A stretch of 64,000 nucleotides of DNA. Source: Davidsoniella eucalypti. Lineage: Eukaryota > Ascomycota > Sordariomycetes > Microascales > Ceratocystidaceae. Below, piece by piece: positions 56,701 through 64,000 of this stretch (position 1 is its first letter; every line of letters begins with the position of its first letter). The notes under the pieces are model-generated. The model was given only the letters and a program-made list of their open reading frames with translations. It had not been told where the DNA came from and made no database searches. Location of the stretch: positions 166,867-230,866 of the forward strand of contig RMBW01000055.1 in NCBI GenBank assembly GCA_004009845.1. Reading direction: 5' to 3'. The translations under genes were made by a program, and so were the position numbers.

Positions 56701-57519
56701 TGGCAATCCGATAGCATGTTGCTTGTTGGTGGTTCTCTTCGTGTCAACGACACCACAAACACATCGCTAGCTATTTATAATGCTGGTACTTCGGCTTGGG
56801 ACGTGTTTGCCGATGCCGATTCGAAGCTTCCAGGCCCTGTCTCGCTTCTTACTGCTGGCTCTGACGATGTCTCAGAGTTATGGGTCTCTGGCTACTACAA
56901 CACCGACGGCTCTATCTTCCTCATGAAGTGGGATGGAAGTGGTTGGTTGTCTACGTCGCCAACGGACATTTTAGCTGGTTCCAAGCTCACCAGTCTCCAA
57001 GTCTTTGCGACCACTGAGAAGCATGATAGCAGCGAGACACTGGACCAGAAGCAGGTGCTTGTGATCACGGGTGCGCTGAACATACGCGATTTTGGCCCCG
57101 CCTCTGCTGTCGTATTCGACGGCACGGAATTCACCCCTTACCTCTTGTCGATTGGAAGCGATAACAACGTGGGAAGCATATCCCGCATTTTTGTCGAGAA
57201 CGACAACTTTTTCCAATCTAGTGGTAAGTTGCCTTCTTTTCCTATTCATATCTTGTATATTTACTAACCAACTATGTCACCTATAGGTTCTAAGATGCGT
57301 GTTGTATTTGTTGTCCTCATCGGTATGGCCATCTCCCTTGGTCTAGTCCTGGTGATCGTCGCCGCTGGCGTTTTGCTAGACCATATGCGTAAGAAGCGTG
57401 AGGGCTACGTCCCGGCGCCAACCGCCATGTTCGACCGCGGCAGTGGCCTACAGCGCATTCCACCGCAGCAGCTCTTGGAGTTCCTAGAGCGTGGTGGATC
57501 AGCGGCGCCCAGAGTATGA
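53764..57519 (+). CDS. RAX2: Cortical polarity marker Rax2
   Basis: Two exons (53764-57223 and 57287-57519) give 1230 residues. Rax2 is a large glycoprotein of the plasma membrane that marks sites of polarised growth and, in yeast, acts with Rax1 in bipolar budding. A signal peptide follows a basic start (cleavage probably near residue 36, SLSSALDF); the ATG at 53812 is a possible alternative start. The ectodomain has repeated kelch/beta-propeller-like units with GGDFTSLDGN, YIGGNFKTND, YVSGNFSSSS and YVGGTFDNAG, and is rich in N-x-S/T sites. One membrane segment follows at about 1158-1185 (FVVLIGMAISLGLVLVIVAA), then a short basic tail ending LLEFLERGGSAAPRV, as in orthologues. The 63-nt intron (GTAAGT, TACTAAC, TAG) lies just before the membrane segment. 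Confidence 0.94.
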
Positions 57520-58450
57520 TAAAAGCGCTGTAGAGTGTATCTTTTCCCGTTATGCTACACAGCTATATCTGCCCTGCTTTGAACGAAAACATGCCCACAT
57601 TCAAAACAACAACATGCATATATCATTACATTATCATTGCTCTCTCCAGCATCTCCGGCACATAAGCTTCTAGGGCAGACCTTGTTTTCTCGGACTCTTT
57701 TTTTCTTCTTCTTTTTTCGGCATATCCTTCTTCAATCATTCCATTATTTTCACCAGCGATACCGGCGTTTATTTTTTTCTTTTATATTTCTTTCTCTCCC
57801 TTCATACCCAGCAATCCTCACCTTCCTTCAATCATCTAAACGCACTTTGATTTTTCTTTTTGGGCTTTTTACTTCTTTCTTTTATTTCGGCGAATGGCGA
57901 CCACGATACCAGTCAGGGCAAGGTGACTCTTGCACTCCGACATTTTTTTTTCCTTTCCTTTTATTATTCCCTTTTTCTTTTCGTCTGACAAACTCACAAT
58001 TCAACCAAAAACTTGAACATGGACTTGTAGCCTCTCCTGACGATTCATGATATATTTTTTTTTCTCGTTACTTTTCTCCATTCTTCCACCACTCGGCTTT
58101 CAACAGACCCTTTTTGACCTAGGATACCTGCCGAGTACCTCTTTTTTTCTCCTTTGTCTATCTTCTTCTTCTCTTGACTATTTACTACTTATTAGAAGTA
58201 GTATCTCAGTACACTTAATTATCACCCTTTGTCTCTGGTTTTTTTTTCTTGCAATGGATATGTAGATGGAGAGCAGCGTATTTTTTTTTGCTCACTTGTT
58301 TGTTGATAAATCTTGTACCGGCGCTTGATCTATGGGGTTTCTTTTTTCTGTTACTAATGTTTAAGCTACAATCTTCCCTTTTTCTTTACCTTTCTTTTTC
58401 CTTATATTTTAGTGTGATGCTTTTTGTGTTCCATGTTGAGATGCTTTGAC
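57520..58450. other. T-rich tract downstream of RAX2
   Basis: From about 57680 to 58450 the plus strand is strongly rich in T and C, with many T5-T9 runs. I see no gene; long frames here are an effect of the composition. Confidence 0.5.
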
Positions 58451-61400
58451 ATGTTTAATTTTATCATTCTATCATGTGACTTCGAAGTGATTTTTGTTAG
58501 TTGTAGATTGAGTTTTTGTTTTTGTACTTGAAGCTACCATAGTTGAGCTCCAAATGAATATATTGAAGTTCCGGTGTAACAATGATTGTCTAAAGTGTGG
58601 GTATTGAATCAGATGCAGTTTTTTTCCTAGGATGCTTTTGCTCCAAGGCAACATATAGCGTGTGAATCTTAATCCTCTTCCCACTCCTGAGAACTAGTAT
58701 AGCTGAGTATATCAATAATGTTACCTTTGTTGCAATATCAATCCAAATGTGGCTGACATCCAGGAAGGATACTAAAGTATGCTGGTCTGCTATAGACGGA
58801 ACGCCCGACCTGGATGACTAGAGAAAGACCCGTTGTATCGTGCTATGCTAGCTTCCGTCTTAAGAGCGGCTGTATTGGAGGTATATCATACAATATGCAT
58901 GTACATTAGTCGACAATGTACATGCACAAATGCATATATTGTCTTATAAATCAGATATGCTCAAAAGAGCAGGAAGCAAGAGGAGAAAGTGTGAGAACAA
59001 TGCGGGGGTGTAGAGACACTAACAATCTCGGCTTCGGACTTGCAGAAAGTCAGTAAGCCTACAACAGAAGCAAGAATGTGATATCATCTTGGGCTAAGTA
59101 ACGCAGCAGTGGGATAGGATGAGAAGGGGGTGTCTACAGATATGAAGCAGTGAGGCAAGAGAAAAGACCGTATAGTTTATACCGTATCGGGATAGAAGAC
59201 GGATCGGGTATCAAGACAAATTGGGGAATTGTCCTAAAGAAGAAGATGCGAAGACGACGATACACTAGGAGGGGTGACAGAAACTGCAACTTTTGAGTGC
59301 TTCGCCTTGATGTGAATAGAGTACAGCTGTATATGAACAGACACCCATTATGTCATCTATCGACATACCACAGATATAGAGCGAGAAAGGAGGGTATACA
59401 TGACAAGCCACACGGCATGGATATGCCTTCCTAATCGAACAGAACTACGCCATGGCATGTATCTATATCTATGATCATCAGGATGGATAGCAGTTGTCTC
59501 AAGATACACTAGACGCGATGCAGTAGTTGTCTTGTTAACACCGCCTGTGTTTGTGCCTCTTCTAGGTCTAGTCTCATCGGAAACAGGGCCGTAAGCGAGA
59601 GCAGCGAGAGGACGAGACACAGATTAGCCTTGCCTTTGTCCTTTTTGTGACGATGGTAACAAGCGGAAGCAAAGGGTTTAAGCGTATCTCAAATCAATAG
59701 CCCAAGCTAGCGGGAAAACGCGATAAGTCTTAGATTTGTACTAGTTCCTCTGTGTTCTTCCATCATAGCTGATGAAGCTTAGATCCAAGATAGACCAGAG
59801 AAAGAAGTGCAGTGTCACATTTTGAGAGTTAGAGACTCTACTCTGCCTAGGACGCAGTAAGGAGCAAACCGGCAAGTCCGAAGAAGGAGGTAGAGCAGAG
59901 GAAAGTCAAAGACTAAGAACGCGAACGTAGAGTTCTAGAGACTGCCGCCTCGTATAGGCTCTGTGCGCCTATTACGGCATAGAGAACAGCTGGCACTCGG
60001 CTGCTGAGCGGGCGCAGGGCTTGCAGTATGCATATACAGATAGACAAATGGCTATAACAACAAGTGCCGTAGCATGCATGTAACCGAAGGCTACTACGTT
60101 ATAGTAAGAGTAGGCTTTGGAGCCAGAAGACTGAGGAGGCGAAAGACTCTAGTAGTCAGAGAATAAGTGTTGGGGGGGGAGGCGAGAAGAGGACAAGGGA
60201 AAGGGTGTGTAGGGATTCTACGGGCATTGTTTACGGGAGAGGAAGGAGAATGAAAGAGGAGAGGAAGAGGATGGGGAAAGGATGGATGGGGTAGAGAAGG
60301 GCCTGCTACTATTGGTGGGAAGATGGCCATGCCTCAGTAGAAGAGAAGCACAGGGCGAGGACTAGAGAACACCAAAGCGAAAGGCCAGCGGAGAGGAAGA
60401 ACAAAGGCAAGAGGAATATGAGGAAGAGGAGCGGGACTAGGAAAGGACTGAAGGAAAGGAGGGAAGGTCACGGAAAGTCCTGGAGCTCGCTAAAGCTCAC
60501 AGAGCTATCTCTTTTTTTCTTTTTTTTCATCTTTTTTTTATGCTTGCTCTGTTGAGCTTACTTTTCCATCGTGTCCCTCCGCCTTCAACCTATTCATTAT
60601 CTACAGATACATGATATAGAAAGACAGCGAGATTAGCAGACGAAGAAACAAGAAAGCTTAGAAGGCTCCTACTTAGAAAGCCTATTCAGGGCCAGTTCAA
60701 TACTTGTGTTCACTGGCTTTGGTTTACTTGAGCGAGGGTCAAGTCTGTGTCAGCACCGTCTTTTCTCTCCTTCTATCGGGATGAGTAGTAGATTTACCTC
60801 TGGTTAGATCTTGCCTGTATTTGTTAATATGAACAGGCTCTATACTGAGAGGTGATCACTACCTAATTCTAGTAGACCGGGGGACGGGGATCTTTTGTAA
60901 ATATTTGTATGTCATCACTATATATCCCATTATATTCTGTATGTATGTAATATTAGACTAGCGTGAGACGAAAAGAACAGAAACTTTACTGCTGTAGTCC
61001 ATGTTCTAAATTCAACCTTAGCACAATTCAGGCTTTGGTACAAGCTATGGGCCTCCCCTTCATTCTCTTACTTGTATGACCTATGATGATAGTTCAATCC
61101 ATTAGTGCCCTCCAGTCAACTATAGTGAGTAGCTACATATGTCATACAGCCTATATTGATAACTCGGCCTAAGTCCTTTCCTTGGAGTATCATGATTTAT
61201 ATCACAATAACTGACACTTAGCCATAGATTCTTCAGCTACAGCGAGTTCGGGTCTAACATACAGTTTCTTTAACTGTTTCGATACAGCGCGCTAGGCCTA
61301 CCCATATGGAGGGAACCAGTTCGTTATTCATGTAGAAACTCGACGAGACCAGCTGAGTATGGGTAATAGAGAAAGCCCGCTACTTACAGGATACTGGCGG

Positions 61401-64000
61401 AGTCAGAGGGCCATAGATACGAAGGCTACTAGCCGCAAGCTTAGTATCCGATAGTGGCAGATAGATGGCGGCATGGGCCAACCTGAGAAGCAGGCTACTG
61501 TTACTACTACGAGTACTGCCACTGTCAGTCATGCTGATATCATGACAGTTACACACATCTTCGCCCATAATCGTCATGTTTATGTATCCATTGTATCGCC
61601 TTGTTTGGACTAGTAAGTAGCGCCTTAGCCGTCCCCAGCCTTCTTATTCTAGTAGGTGTGAAGAGAGTGCTCATCACCGAGGCAAGGAAGAAGACACTTG
61701 AGTATCCTCCCTCCTACACATACACCGTCTATGGGGTCGATCATCTGAGGACTGACGAACAAAGAACAGTCAGAGTACATCAATACTTATGGACATGTGT
61801 GTGCCATATGTACCCTATGACAGTGTATCAGTACCTGTGTATAGCGACATGTAGACAAAGTCGTCCTAGGAGAGGGTGTATCTATATGTACGTATGGTCA
61901 GCAGACCAACAAAGACGGCTACGTACAGAGAGTGTCACCCTCTTTGTTTCTGCTCTTCCGCGAGCCATTCTCAGTAGTGCCAAGGGGGATGAGAAGGAGG
62001 AAGGGGTGTATAGACAAGGCGAAGTCTACAGGTATGACTGCGATCTCCGCGGCGCTCTGGCTACTAGTTACAGCTTAACAAGCCATGAAATGCTGTCCCG
62101 CCAACAGTGAGTCCGGAAATGGGCGTGGAAAGCCGAGCTGTACAGATACATGAATGGGAGGGAATGGAATCGTCACATATGTCATCTACACCCACATTGT
62201 ATCCAAGCCTATCTTCCCCGGCATGAGAAGCGGTACACTCGAAGTTTTCATTGGCCAAACGATAGTGATTGCTATCAGGGCGTGTATTCGTTGTCGTGAT
62301 GGGTTAGACAGGTTGGAAGAAGGAAGAAAGTGCGGACTTTCGGAGCACAAGCGAGGACTCGTCTATGGAGGTTTAGTCAGCTGATCACGAAAACAGAAAC
62401 GGGGAGGATGGAGAAGAAGAAGCAAGAGAAAATGAGAGAGGAAGAATGCCATACCGGCGCGTCTATGCTCTCAACTAGGCTTTCGACGGGCAGTTAGGGG
62501 CTCTAGAAATAGGTAATATCTGAACGAGGTTAGTGGTGTATCTGTCTACAAGAACTTTCCGAATAATCTCCAATAGCAGATGAACGCTGAGCAGCGGCCG
62601 AGACCGAAGATGAGGAGATGGGGATAACGGCGAGATATCGTCGTCGACGATTCGTTACTGTACAGGAAGGTGGCGGGACATAGATTGATAGGCAGTTAGA
62701 CCGGGAAACGCGAGCAAGACAGATATTCAGTTGACTGAGAGCAATGTAGCATCTTCGGCGATGTCTAGATAGAACGCAGAAGCGTCTCTTTTTGTACTCG
62801 TCAAGTATATAGTACGTGATGGGATATTTGCTTCGGTCTCTACACTTCACACAAGACACCAAGATACATGACGGCAGGAGGCTCTTTTGCTACTAGGAAA
62901 AAAGAGGGAAATCTTTGTTTCCGATCTCACTACATTCGATCAGTCTAATTAAAAAGATGGTCATTGTTCTCGAGGATCTGGAGATCGTCAAGTGTCTACT
63001 CTGCTCTCTCTTTTATAGCTACGTTCTTTGTATATCCAGCCTGAAGAACCGAATGGTACGATGACGATAAGCCAAGGAAAGGAAACGTCCAACAGGGCAG
63101 GGGGGGCACAAAAAGACACGGCAGGCAAGACTTGTAATATCGAAGAGATCATCCAGTGTTGCAGAGACGATCGTCAAAAAAAAAACTATGTGTAAACAGA
63201 CACTAACTAGCATTTTCTGTCTTGGTTGAGGCATACTATGTGCGCTAGGAACTTTGTTAACAGTCAGATCTACCTATTTCTTGGCATCACAAATAGGTAG
63301 ACTAATAGTCCATACCAAGCTACACATATATCAGGAAGTTTCAAGTGCCAAGATCAGGTTGAATTACAGCTTGGCTACCACACGATATATCTTTGCTTTT
63401 AGTTTCCTTTTCGCTCATGATAGAAGATGTTTCCGTTGTTATTCAAGGCCCTGGTCTCTTACCAGACGGAAAAAAATAAATTATATTGGGTTCAGACGAT
63501 CTGTCAAAGTTCGCTGCGACGATGAGGATCGTCGTTTTTTTGTTCCGGTTGACGAGATATAAACAAGCAATAGAGACTGAAAATCAAGAAGACTGCAAAT
63601 CAAAGGGAAATTTGAGAGACTGAGAGACAAATATCGGAAATCTTTCACTCATAATGAGAATAAATAGTGTACTAGTCGACAATCTTTTCGGGTGCTCAAC
63701 AAGATCGACCGCTAAAGACGCTATGGCTTGGGTATTTTTCTTTCCAGGCTGTTAGCTTCATTATCTAAACTTGTACTCACTGCGTACAACTACAAATTCC
63801 ATTGTAAACTTCCCAGAGAACGAAATGATCGGCTCAAGATCAGCAGAAAAAAAAAAAGACTTACAAAGGCGCCTAGCCTCGTCACCGGGATCTTCTTGAT
63901 AAGCGACACCTACGATGTTTTCTATTCTGTCCTTCACTCGAGATTTGGTCTATCAAGAGTGATAGTTATCTCGAGCTCACTATAGCTCACTATCCAACAA
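58451..64000. other. Gene-free stretch of 5.5 kb to the window edge
   Basis: No gene can be supported. The longest frame is 169 codons (61601-62110, +), of unusual composition and without family resemblance. From about 58900 to 60480 and again near 62390-62450 the plus strand is rich in purines (AGAGGAGAGGAAGAGG-like), the reverse of the tract to the left. It may be the far upstream region of a gene beyond the edge or encode a non-coding RNA. Confidence 0.4.

Noticed and set aside
61601..62110. 169-codon frame as a gene
   Set aside because: Composition is odd (Tyr-, Arg- and Cys-rich without a pattern), no family resemblance, no splice partners; likely chance in a stop-poor stretch.

Overview
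The window is nuclear DNA of a filamentous ascomycete (Pezizomycotina). The evidence is short introns (about 50-130 nt, one of 321 nt) with GT...CTAAY...AG signals, the mix of conserved eukaryotic genes, and ascomycete-typical genes such as LCL3, RAX2, a metacaspase and a CYSTM protein. I cannot place it to genus. Spacing is loose, with several gene-free stretches of 1-6 kb, and a repeat-rich block lies at about 41-48.4 kb.

Left part (0-25 kb), mostly housekeeping: a DUF7053-type protein (746-1315, -); a dispersed inverted repeat (1844-2324); a six-exon GH15 glucoamylase/trehalase-like enzyme (2849-5271, +); a small acidic protein (5473-6054, -); a HAD-family phosphatase (8407-9360, +); TFIIF beta (9653-10891, -); an 18-bp minisatellite (11727-11870); a GC-rich unrecognised basic protein (12158-13381, +); NEDD8/Rub1 (13988-14650, -); prohibitin-2 (15255-16319, -) divergent from the interstrand-crosslink nuclease PSO2 (16892-19525, +); LSM2 (19846-20361, -); and the SSU-processome protein UTP12/DIP2 (21654-24642, -). 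Most of these serve basic RNA, transcription, repair, ubiquitin-like and mitochondrial functions.

Middle part (26-33 kb): three genes encoding Y/P/Q/G-rich proteins lie within 7 kb. They are a WW-domain plus glycine-zipper protein, a metacaspase and a CYSTM protein. The first two each carry an apparent one-base loss in a C run. A decayed Tc1/mariner transposase lies between the last two. ARPC2 (37003-38381) and LCL3 (39333-40219) follow.

Repeat block (41-48.4 kb): the most interesting object is a decayed non-LTR retroelement (about 41880-45853, +). It has zinc fingers, a reverse transcriptase with YLDD, a CCHC knuckle and a restriction-enzyme-like endonuclease signature (RAD-x12-D). It sits inside a tRNA-Lys(CUU)-like gene, splitting it just before the anticodon with a 17-18 bp target duplication. 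A truncated Tad-like LINE is nested near its 3' end, related repeats flank it, and an intron-containing tRNA-His(GUG) lies just beyond.

Right part (48.4-64 kb): a gene-poor stretch, then RAX2, a polarity marker with signal peptide and transmembrane anchor (53764-57519, +), then 6.5 kb with no gene I can support. All exon joins were made by hand from the sequence and have not been checked against transcripts.
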